Part shown: in pieces, positions 1 to 4,950 of the stretch
Layout: each line of letters begins with the position of its first letter
Position numbering within the stretch: the stretch's first letter is position 1
NCBI GenBank assembly: GCA_050050615.1
Contig: JASFTV010000267.1
Location: forward strand, 1-5,266
Reading direction: 5' to 3'
DNA from: JASFTV01 sp050050615
Lineage (GTDB): Bacteria; Desulfobacterota; DSM-4660; Desulfatiglandales; HGW-15
Length of the DNA: 5,266 nucleotides
Position numbers and translations under genes: made by a program
The notes under the pieces: model-generated
Databases searched by the model: none
Seen by the model: only the letters and a program-made list of their open reading frames with translations
What the model was told of the DNA's origin: nothing

Positions 1-392
1 ACCACACCGGCGATCTCTGCCGTCTGGATGAAAAAGGATATCTTTGGTATGTGAAAAGAAAGGCGGAAAAAGATCTGATCAAGCCTGGAGGGGAGAACGT
101 TTACCCGGCAGAGGTGGAGAAAGCCCTTCTGGAACACCCCGATGTGCAGGAGGCGTGCGTTTTTGGCATCCCGGATAAGGAGTGGGGGGAAGCAGTCAAG
201 GCTGTGTGCGTTTGCACGACGGGTCGTTCTGTGGATACTCAGGAATTGACGAACTTCGTGGGTTCTCGCATTGCCAAGTACAAGAAGCCTAGATTTATTG
301 ACTTTCGGGAAGTCCTACCCAAAACTGAGGACGGGACCGTGGACAGGGAAAAAGTGAAGGCTGAACACGGGATCGTCGGAGAAGTTCGTTGA
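1..392 (+). CDS. AMP-forming acyl-CoA ligase, C-terminal part (5' truncated by window)
   Basis: This is the C-terminal domain of a class I adenylate-forming enzyme, which converts a carboxylic acid, ATP and CoA to acyl-CoA, AMP and PPi in the cytoplasm. The frame is already open at base 3, so the gene begins outside the window; about 129 residues plus the stop are visible. It opens with HTGDL...DEKGYLWYVKRK (core motif A8 and hinge), continues with LIKPGGENVYPAEVE (bases 69-113), then VFGIPDKEWGEAVKA, and ends with LPKTEDGTVDREKVK. In most family members the last motif reads PKTxxGKxxR, and its GK lysine catalyses adenylation; here that codon (336-338) is Thr. From memory, the KAEKDLIKPGG form of A8 marks a subtype in which this end is often degenerate, so the change may be a family trait. 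The substrate cannot be told. The dehydrogenase and etfBA downstream suggest an acid that is then oxidised as its CoA ester. An internal GTG at base 51 is not a real start. Confidence 0.93.
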   Translation, partial: HTGDLCRLDEKGYLWYVKRKAEKDLIKPGGENVYPAEVEKALLEHPDVQEACVFGIPDKEWGEAVKAVCVCTTGRSVDTQELTNFVGSRIAKYKKPRFIDFREVLPKTEDGTVDREKVKAEHGIVGEVR

Positions 393-460
393 AATTTCTA
401 GCATTTTTGAAGTCTGTTTTCATTTTCTTTCCTGTAGCTTACCCCAAGGTTTCCCATAAA

Positions 461-582
461 TTCCCTCTCCACTGGGGGAGAGGGTTAGCCCGCCAGCCAA
501 GCAGGGCGAGGCGACCAGGGGCACGAGCGGGCAGGTGGCTGGCTGGCCCGCCACGAATCATGGCGGGCAGGGGTGAGGGGAT
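461..582. repeat. GC-rich palindromic intergenic repeat, apparently composite
   Basis: The gap after the ligase holds a compact inverted-repeat element. Its left part is a hairpin, CCCTCTCC (463-470) against GGAGAGGG (477-484), followed by GTTAG. Its right end is GGGTGAGGGG (571-580). Between them lies a GC-rich block, 488-568, bounded by perfect 8-bp inverted ends GCCCGCCA (488-495) and TGGCGGGC (561-568). Another GCCCGCCA at 546-553 can pair with 561-568 around a 7-base loop, and GCCAGCCA (492-499) can pair with TGGCTGGC (536-543 or 540-547). The flanks resemble the common bacterial intergenic repeat GAGAGGGTTAGGGTGAGGG, so the block may be a second small palindromic element nested in it; that reading is inference. 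There is no T-tract after any stem, so I do not call it an intrinsic terminator. Confidence 0.7.
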
Positions 583-606
583 AAAATAGATCCACTCTGC
601 AACTTC

Positions 607-618
607 CTCACCGGTGAG
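607..618. promoter_or_regulatory. Perfect 12-bp palindrome, possible operator
   Basis: CTCACCGGTGAG is its own reverse complement, with partial extension of the symmetry on both sides (T/A pairs at 604-605 with 620-621). It lies 27 bases upstream of the -35 box of the promoter before the acyl-CoA dehydrogenase gene, a reasonable place for a dimeric regulator. I do not recognise the regulator family, and no regulator gene lies in the window. Confidence 0.4.
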
Positions 619-645
619 AAATTCTTTATTTCAACGTAATCTAAG

Positions 646-674
646 TTGACCTTTGAAAATTCCGGAAATAAGAT
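646..674 (+). promoter_or_regulatory. Sigma70-type promoter for acyl-CoA dehydrogenase/etfBA
   Basis: TTGACC (646-651, five of six matches to the -35 consensus) is followed by a spacer of exactly 17 bases and TAAGAT (669-674, four of six matches to the -10 consensus). The surroundings are A/T-richer than the repeat upstream. Transcription would start near 681, giving a leader of about 40 bases. This would let the dehydrogenase and etfBA be expressed apart from the ligase. Confidence 0.55.
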
Positions 675-689
675 GCAGAACCTTTGAGC

Positions 690-707
690 GAGCATAGAGA
701 GCATAGA
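690..707 (+). repeat. Perfect 9-bp tandem duplication in the leader
   Basis: GAGCATAGA occurs twice head to tail (690-698 and 699-707) between the predicted transcription start and the ribosome binding site. The second copy ends where the AAGGAG begins, so a change in copy number would move the leader start relative to the ribosome binding site but not the spacing to the ATG. Confidence 0.85.
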
Positions 708-713
708 AAGGAG
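708..713 (+). promoter_or_regulatory. Ribosome binding site fixing the dehydrogenase start
   Basis: AAGGAG lies six bases before the ATG at 720. It favours that ATG over the in-frame TTG at 684, which would add 12 residues encoded mainly by the tandem 9-mer and by the ribosome binding site itself. Confidence 0.85.
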
Positions 714-719
714 AGCGAC

Positions 720-1859
720 ATGGATTTCAGTTTACCACCGGAAAGCAAAATGATCCTCAGGGCGGTTCAGGACTTTTGTGATCGGGAAATTATGCCGATT
801 GCTGAACAGGTCGTTGAGAACAACGATTACCCTGCAGATTTGCTGGAAAAATTTGCCAAAGCTCGAATGCTGGGCCTGGCGGTCCCTAAGGAATATGGCG
901 GCGTGGGTTCGACCAACCTCAACATCATTCTGATTGCCGAAGAACTTGGGAAAACAGGCACGGCTTGTGGTTGGCCAATGCTCATGAACAACAGTACCGC
1001 TGAAACCATTTACTACTGGGGCTCGGAAGATGTGAGGAAAACGTTTTTGCCTCCCCTCTGTGACGGAACCGCCTATGCGACGACCGCCTTTACTGAACCT
1101 GCGACAGGCTCGGACCCGGCAGCTTTGACGACAACGGCTTTACCCGACGGCGACGATTTTATCATTAACGGCACCAAGAGATATATTACAGGTGGAAACA
1201 AGAAGGGCTATGGCGTCTTCTACTTAAAGGACGAAGAACTGAAGGATCAGAAAGGCAATGTCACAGCGATTATTATCGATAAATCCTCCGAGGGCTATAG
1301 CGCGTCTGCGCCGTGGGAACTCATGGGACTTGAGGGGATGAATTGCGTGGATGTTTTTTTAAGGGATGTGAGGGTCCCAAAAGAGAACGTCCTGGGAGAA
1401 AGAGGGAACGGCTTTAGGATTTTGCTTCGCTGGATTGCGGGTGAAAGGATCGAGCAGGCCGCGTATATGGTCGGACTGGGTCAAGCAGCCTTGGATGAAT
1501 CAATAAAGTATTGTAAGGAAAGGCTTGTGAGAGGAAAACCGATGGGCGCCATGCAGGGTATTCAGTGGATGCTTGCTGAGATGAAAAGCAGAATTGAAGC
1601 GTCCAGGTATCTCACATACAGAGCAGCCTGGATTCAGGACGGAGGAGAGCCCGTGGACGTGATTTCTTCTGAACTCAAAATCTTCGTAGTCCCTAATATT
1701 CAAGAAGTGACTCGAATGGCCTTGCAAATTCACGGATCCTATGGCTATTCAAAAGAATACAAGGTGGAAAGATTGTACCGATATGCCGCCCACGGTGGGG
1801 TCGTTGTCAGCAGCACCGAGATCAATAAGACCATAGCGGGCTCTGCTCTTCTGAGATAG
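720..1859 (+). CDS. Acyl-CoA dehydrogenase (FAD flavoprotein)
   Basis: A 379-residue cytoplasmic enzyme of the acyl-CoA dehydrogenase family, which oxidises an acyl-CoA at C2-C3 and passes the electrons to ETF. The family's usual length is about 380. The N-terminal helical domain includes VPKEYGGVG. The middle beta domain carries the flavin loop AFTEPATGSD (residues 123-132) and NGTKRYITGG (150-159). The C-terminal domain has AGERIEQAAYMVGLGQAALD (240-259) and QIHGSYGYSKEY. The catalytic Glu of short- and medium-chain enzymes (the E of YEGTSEIQR) is replaced: the segment reads VVVSSTEINK, with Val363 at that place. Glu242 instead aligns by eye with Glu254 of isovaleryl-CoA dehydrogenase and Thr255 of medium-chain dehydrogenase, so the base is probably on this helix. 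That fits branched, long-chain or cyclic substrates better than butyryl-CoA, but the substrate is not determined. It has its own promoter and ribosome binding site and is followed by etfBA. Confidence 0.95.
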   Translation: MDFSLPPESKMILRAVQDFCDREIMPIAEQVVENNDYPADLLEKFAKARMLGLAVPKEYGGVGSTNLNIILIAEELGKTGTACGWPMLMNNSTAETIYYWGSEDVRKTFLPPLCDGTAYATTAFTEPATGSDPAALTTTALPDGDDFIINGTKRYITGGNKKGYGVFYLKDEELKDQKGNVTAIIIDKSSEGYSASAPWELMGLEGMNCVDVFLRDVRVPKENVLGERGNGFRILLRWIAGERIEQAAYMVGLGQAALDESIKYCKERLVRGKPMGAMQGIQWMLAEMKSRIEASRYLTYRAAWIQDGGEPVDVISSELKIFVVPNIQEVTRMALQIHGSYGYSKEYKVERLYRYAAHGGVVVSSTEINKTIAGSALLR

Positions 1860-1870
1860 AACTCTGAACA

Positions 1871-1965
1871 TCACCCCCACCCAAACCGTTTGGCTGCCCT
1901 CGGCCATGAGCTCGGGCGGAATGGAGCTCACGCCGAGGTCCTCCACCTTCAAAGGGTGAGGGGGC
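1871..1965. repeat. Hairpin-forming intergenic repeat between dehydrogenase and etfB
   Basis: A nested inverted repeat fills most of the gap between these two genes. The inner stem is CCTCGGC (1898-1904) with GCCGAGG (1932-1938). After a small 2/1 internal loop follows TGAGCTC (1907-1913) with GAGCTCA (1924-1930), closing a 10-base loop. The outer arms CCCCCACCC (1874-1882) and GGGTGAGGGGG (1954-1964) can pair with a two-base bulge. The right end shares GGGTGAGGGG with the repeat at 461-582. No T-run follows. In a transcript this would be a strong stem just ahead of etfB. It may be a mobile-repeat relic, an RNA processing or stability element, or both. Confidence 0.65.
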
Positions 1966-2021
1966 AAAACGTCAAGCGACTAAATGCGCTTCACCCGGTT
2001 GGTAGAAAGAAGATAAGAGGC

Positions 2022-2807
2022 ATGGACATTATTGTCTGTATTAAGCAAGTCCCGAATGTGAAAGAGGTTAAATGGGATGCTGAAACAGGGTCACTGATCA
2101 GAAAAGGCGTTCCAAGTATCATTAATCCGAATGACAAGAACGCCATTGAGGCTGCCTTACAATTGAGGGAGAAGCACGGCGGTGCGGTGACAGTTCTATC
2201 TATGGGGCCGTCTCAGGTTGAGGAGGCCTTGCGAGAAGCTCTAGGGACGGGAGTCGATAGGGCTGTACAACTCACCGACAAACAGTTTGCCGGATCCGAT
2301 ACCTGGGCAACCGCATATACGCTCGGCCTGGCTATCCAGAAAATTGGGAGATGGGACCTCATCATCTGCGGCAAAGAGGCCCTTGACGGCATGACGGCAC
2401 AAGTTGGTCCTCAGCTTGCCGAATACCTGAACATTCCTCAACTGACCTATGCCATGGAGATCGAAGTCACCGATGCAAAAGTTCAGATCAAGCAAAAGCT
2501 AGGAAATTTTCATAGAAATTTGCAAGCCTCTATGCCTGTTTTGATAACCGTTGAAAGAGAAATCAACCAACCGCGGGTCGCTCCCATCGATACGATCATC
2601 CAGGCCTACAGCAAAGAGATCACGGTCTGGAAGGCGGATGATTTGAATGGTGAAAATGAGCATTTCGGGCTGAATGGTTCGCCCACAAAGCTGAGAAAGG
2701 TCTACACACCCAAGCTTCTGAAAGGTAAGGTCAAAATGCTTGGGGGCGAGCCTGAGGAAGCGGCTCGCAAACTGATCCAGATCTTGAGACAGAAGTGTAT
2801 GATCTAG
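2022..2807 (+). CDS. etfB: Electron transfer flavoprotein, beta subunit
   Basis: A 261-residue beta subunit of the heterodimeric ETF, which takes electrons from acyl-CoA dehydrogenases in the cytoplasm. It begins MDIIVCIKQVP, the typical family start, which is why I chose ATG 2022 over a TTG at 1890 in the same frame that would read through the hairpin repeat. Other marks are NPNDKNAIEAAL (residues 35-46), SMGP (60-63), GSDTWATAYTL, the nucleotide-binding loop DGMTAQVGP (122-130) and VEREINQPR (177-185), which leads into the dehydrogenase-contacting region. Classical mitochondrial-type ETFs have an N-Q-T-G loop where this has T-A-Q-V-G-P. DGxTAQVGP is the form I associate with anaerobic, often electron-bifurcating ETFs that bind a second FAD instead of AMP. 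Met124 replaces the usual Asp of DGDTAQ. The ribosome binding site is weak (AGAAAGAAG, 2005-2013). It sits eight bases upstream of the etfA ATG and surely forms the dimer with it. Identification is secure; bifurcation is inference. Confidence 0.97.
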   Translation: MDIIVCIKQVPNVKEVKWDAETGSLIRKGVPSIINPNDKNAIEAALQLREKHGGAVTVLSMGPSQVEEALREALGTGVDRAVQLTDKQFAGSDTWATAYTLGLAIQKIGRWDLIICGKEALDGMTAQVGPQLAEYLNIPQLTYAMEIEVTDAKVQIKQKLGNFHRNLQASMPVLITVEREINQPRVAPIDTIIQAYSKEITVWKADDLNGENEHFGLNGSPTKLRKVYTPKLLKGKVKMLGGEPEEAARKLIQILRQKCMI

Positions 2808-2815
2808 TCGAGTCA

Positions 2816-3838
2816 ATGATGACATCAAAAATTGATACAAATCAATACCGCGGCGCGTGGATCTTTGTGGAGCAGACAGAGGGCCAGCCTGCAAGGGTAT
2901 CCCTTGAGCTGCTGGGTAAAGGTCGTGAACTTGCAGACAAACTGAGTGTAGAGCTTTCAGCATTCTTGGTTGGCGACTCGCTGGGAAATCTTGCCAAAGA
3001 ATTGATATTCTATGGCGCGGACAGGGTCATTGTCGCCGATGATCCCATGCTTAAGGAATATCGGACTGAACTTTACGCTGGTGTTATTTCCGAACAGGTG
3101 TTGAAGGAGAAGCCTGAGGTGCTCATCATCGGGGCTACACCCATTGGAAGGGATTTGGCCCCGAGACTATCCTTCAGGTTGAATGCCGGGTGCACGGCCG
3201 ATTGTACGGGCCTGGACATCGATGAGGAAAACCGGTTGTTTGTTTCGACGCGGCCAGCCTTTGGCGGCAATGTGATGGCCACCATTATCTGTCCCGAGCA
3301 TAGGCCTCAGATGTCCACTGTTCGCCCGGGCGTCATGGCTTTGCCTGAAAAGGATGAAAGCAGAAAAGGCGAAATTGTAGAACTTGATTTACAGATTAAC
3401 ATAAAGGATGTGTGGGTTGAGATTCTTGAAAGTGTTCGAGCGAAAAGTGAAGGTCTGGGTATTCAAGAAGCCGATAGAATTGTTGCCGTAGGCATGGGGG
3501 CGGGTGACGAAGAGACCTTTAGTATGATAAAGGAGCTGGCCGAATTGATCAATGCGGAAATGGGAGCCACCAGACTGGCTGTAGAGGCTGGCTGGATTTC
3601 CCACGATCACCAGATTGGTCAGACGGGAAAGACGATCAGACCGGATCTCTATATTGCATGCGGCATTTCTGGAGCCATTCAGCACACAGCCGGTATGAGC
3701 GGGTCAAAAGTGATTGTCGCGATCAACAATGACCACAACGCTGAAATATTCAAGACAGCGGATTATGGTATAGTGGGTGATATCAGAAAGATGATTCCGG
3801 CGATTATCGCTGAACTAAGACGTCTGACGACCTCATGA
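2816..3838 (+). CDS. etfA: Electron transfer flavoprotein, alpha subunit
   Basis: A 340-residue alpha subunit, which carries the ETF flavin that exchanges electrons with the dehydrogenase. The N-terminal half begins YRGAWIFVEQ and contains LIIGATPIGRDLAPRLS and TRPAFGGNVMATIICP. The C-terminal FAD domain is complete: Arg253 in ATRLAVEAGW corresponds to the flavin-contacting Arg of known ETFs, followed by QIGQTGKTIRPDLYIACGIS (266-285), then GAIQHTAGM and ADYGIVGDI. The start is uncertain: ATG 2816 and ATG 2819 are adjacent, and a GTG at 2795 would overlap etfB by 13 bases. None has a strong ribosome binding site, so translation is probably coupled to etfB; I chose 2816. No ferredoxin-like or ETF-quinone oxidoreductase partner gene is present in the window, so where the electrons go next is not shown. 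No clear terminator follows the stop. Confidence 0.97.
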   Translation: MMTSKIDTNQYRGAWIFVEQTEGQPARVSLELLGKGRELADKLSVELSAFLVGDSLGNLAKELIFYGADRVIVADDPMLKEYRTELYAGVISEQVLKEKPEVLIIGATPIGRDLAPRLSFRLNAGCTADCTGLDIDEENRLFVSTRPAFGGNVMATIICPEHRPQMSTVRPGVMALPEKDESRKGEIVELDLQINIKDVWVEILESVRAKSEGLGIQEADRIVAVGMGAGDEETFSMIKELAELINAEMGATRLAVEAGWISHDHQIGQTGKTIRPDLYIACGISGAIQHTAGMSGSKVIVAINNDHNAEIFKTADYGIVGDIRKMIPAIIAELRRLTTS

Positions 3839-3885
3839 TGGGCTGTCTCCTTTTCGCCCTTAAAGAACAACAGTCCGGGATAGTC

Positions 3886-4038
3886 TCACAATTTCTTGCC
3901 TATTACCCATCCCTTTGTCTTTTTCCCATCCCATCGCTCCTTCAAATCCGGAAGGTGTAGCCCGTAGATCCTGAGAACCTGAATAAACTTAGACATCTCT
4001 TTGCGAACTGCCGATCGGGCTTTCCTAAAGAAAACTGT
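3886..4038 (-). pseudogene. Possible C-terminal gene remnant, minus strand, unidentified
   Basis: An open frame of 50 codons plus stop, preceded directly by an in-frame TAA (4039-4041). It contains an ATG at 3994-3996 that would give a 36-residue peptide, but the AAAGAG before it has no spacing and is not a usable ribosome binding site. The translation reads like a real protein tail: FRKARSAVRKEM, then SKFIQVLRIYGLHLPDLKER, then a Lys-rich end WDGKKTKGWVIGKKL and the stop. It is too short to be a complete domain, and I do not recognise the family. It converges on etfA, with 47 bases between the two stops. It is either the decayed end of a lost gene, a small protein, or chance; I favour a remnant. 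Confidence 0.35.
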
Positions 4039-4089
4039 TTATTTATCGGAATTTCCAGTTTGACAAATAGACAGAACCGTTTTAGTCTT

Positions 4090-4115
4090 CTAGGTGTTAC
4101 GCAACATCATCCTAG
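4090..4115 (+). other. Small hairpin CTAGG/CCTAG
   Basis: CTAGG (4090-4094) pairs with CCTAG (4111-4115), and inside it TGTT (4095-4098) pairs with AACA (4103-4106) around the loop ACGC, leaving a four-base bulge TCAT. It directly precedes, and overlaps by two bases, the larger nested hairpin at 4114-4224. No T-tract follows. Confidence 0.35.
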
Positions 4116-4224
4116 GGAGTCTGTCCATGTCCCAGCTTTTAGGCTTTACCTGAGTTTCCACCCGTTGACACTGCCCGTGTCAGGTAGGTGCAGGGGCGAG
4201 CCTAGAGCTGGATGTCCTCTCTCT
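4114..4224 (+). ncRNA. Candidate structured RNA: long nested imperfect hairpin
   Basis: Successive complementary arms nest without crossing: AGGGAG 4114-4119 with CTCTCT 4219-4224 (one G-U), CAT 4126-4128 with ATG 4212-4214, CCAGC 4132-4136 with GCTGG 4207-4211, TAGGC 4140-4144 with GCCTA 4200-4204, CCTG 4149-4152 with CAGG 4191-4194, CACC 4159-4162 with GGTG 4187-4190, and TGACAC 4166-4171 with GTGTCA 4177-4182 around the loop TGCCC. Internal loops are short. It matches no riboswitch class I know. It could be a small RNA or leader, or the relic of a palindromic repeat; strand and transcription are not shown by the sequence. Confidence 0.35.
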
Positions 4225-4363
4225 TATTACCAAACAATATCAAGATCCTGAGGACTTGTTCTAAGTCTCGTGAAAAGGCCTTGCCCTTACCGAAAGGAAA
4301 CGGCGCTGAGTGCGGCTGGCCAGACAAGTCTCGGGACCTTTCAAGACGAAGACCTGGCATCAT
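4202..4363 (-). pseudogene. Possible second gene remnant, minus strand, unidentified
   Basis: An open frame of 53 codons from ATG 4361-4363 to TAG 4202-4204; the frame stays open upstream to 4402. Its end reads KAFSRDLEQVLRILILFGN and then KREDIQL. The QVLRI segment is in the same frame as QVLRI in the remnant at 3886-4038, and the DNA under it (4243-4258) matches 3966-3981 at 14 of 16 bases. No family is recognised and no ribosome binding site is evident. It overlaps the 3' arm of the hairpin at 4114-4224. The shared segment may come from a duplication of one gene that has since decayed, or may be chance. Confidence 0.25.
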
Positions 4364-4473
4364 AAAGAATAGGAATTTGGACAGGGAGGCTGTGAGAATT
4401 TCCTATGGGCTTGGAGGGCGCTTGACACGTGTTGGGAGAGCTGGGATCAAAACGACCACTGAAAGAAATCATC

Positions 4474-4950
4474 ATGTCCGATTGGGCATACAGGCTTGTA
4501 CGATGGTTTTACGCAATCCTATTTCTTTATGCCGGGGCGAGCAAGCTCTTCGATACGGCGTCCTTCGCTATCGTCATTGAAGCGTTTGGCGTTGTTCCTG
4601 AAAGCTGGGCCATGCCCATTTCGGTGTGTTTGCCTCTTGTGGAGATCATTGCAGCATTAGGGCTTTTGTTCGACATTCGGGGAAGTGTGAACCTTGTCGC
4701 AGGCTTGCTTCTTCTTTTTCTGACGATCGTAGGCTACGGGGTCTGGATGGGGCTTGACATAGATTGCGGCTGTTTCGGTCCTGCTGATCCTGAAGGCAAA
4801 GCATATGCGGGACTTCGTCCAGCCCTACACAGGAACATCGTCCTGTTGGCCGGAATCTTATACCTATACTTTTGGCATCATAGCCGGGCCGATGGGGCGG
4901 TTCGGATGAAGCCTGTGTTTAGAAGATTTCTGTACAAGGAGGGAAAATAG
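4474..4950 (+). CDS. MauE/DoxX-like redox-associated membrane protein
   Basis: A 158-residue inner-membrane protein with four hydrophobic segments, at about residues 8-25, 45-66, 71-94 and 121-134. The first contains the family-like pattern LFLYAGASKLFD. Between the third and fourth lies DCGCFG (97-102), whose Cys-x-Cys pair (98 and 100) is the hallmark of MauE-type proteins of the DoxX superfamily. MauE is needed for maturation or disulfide handling of methylamine dehydrogenase; homologues elsewhere are linked to thiol redox chemistry, but their exact reaction is poorly known. I chose ATG 4474, with GAAAG eight bases upstream, because it starts directly ahead of the first membrane segment; a GTG at 4429 with GGAGGG upstream would add 15 polar residues and remains possible. 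The stop TAG shares its G with the GTG start of the next gene, so the two are probably translationally coupled. Confidence 0.85.
   Translation: MSDWAYRLVRWFYAILFLYAGASKLFDTASFAIVIEAFGVVPESWAMPISVCLPLVEIIAALGLLFDIRGSVNLVAGLLLLFLTIVGYGVWMGLDIDCGCFGPADPEGKAYAGLRPALHRNIVLLAGILYLYFWHHSRADGAVRMKPVFRRFLYKEGK
4936..4942 (+). promoter_or_regulatory. Strong ribosome binding site for the rhodanese lipoprotein
   Basis: AAGGAGG lies inside the last codons of the MauE-like gene, seven bases before GTG 4950. That spacing favours the GTG at 4950 over a GTG at 4953 or the ATG at 4956, and gives a one-base overlap with the upstream stop. Confidence 0.75.

Larger units (their letters stand above)
3839..4473. 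other. 635-base region without a convincing intact gene
   Basis: Short + strand open frames here (4060-4251 and 4212-4580) have no family signature, and the second runs into the MauE-like gene in another frame, so I treat them as chance. What can be supported: two minus-strand open stretches that resemble decayed coding sequence (3886-4038 and 4202-4402), sharing a near-identical 16-mer; a nested imperfect hairpin (4114-4224); a small hairpin (4090-4115); and a 7-bp inverted repeat GACTTGT (4253-4259) / ACAAGTC (4324-4330). A lone TTGACA (4060-4065) with TAGTCT 17 bases later is a weak promoter candidate. The region separates two functional blocks. Confidence 0.6.

Noticed and set aside
463..568. 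Rho-independent terminator after the ligase
   Set aside because: Strong stems are present, but none is followed by a run of T; a repeat element explains them better.
389..589. 66-codon + strand open frame after the ligase
   Set aside because: It runs through the palindromic repeat, its translation is low-complexity Arg/Gly/Pro, and its start overlaps the ligase stop with no ribosome binding site.
1890..2021. N-terminal extension of EtfB from TTG 1890
   Set aside because: The extension lies in the hairpin repeat and has no ETF similarity; MDIIVCIKQVP at 2022 is the normal EtfB start.
2499..2963. 154-codon minus-strand open frame across the etfB/etfA junction
   Set aside because: It is antisense to two clearly recognised genes and has no domain signature.
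3839..3870. Terminator after etfA
   Set aside because: Only a four-base GGGC/GCCC pairing with a long loop and no T-tract following; too weak to call.
4060..4251. 63-codon + strand open frame starting at TTG
   Set aside because: No motif or ribosome binding site, and the sequence is better explained by the nested hairpin it crosses.
3966..4258. CRISPR array
   Set aside because: Only two imperfect 16-mers almost 280 bases apart; no regular repeat-spacer pattern anywhere in the window.
4422..4450. Promoter for the MauE-like gene at TTGACA 4422-4427
   Set aside because: The -35 is perfect, but 17-18 bases downstream there is only GATCAA/ATCAAA, a poor -10 box.
4212..4580. 122-codon + strand open frame
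   Set aside because: Its last third overlaps the MauE-like gene in a different frame, the composition is Arg-rich, and no family is recognisable.
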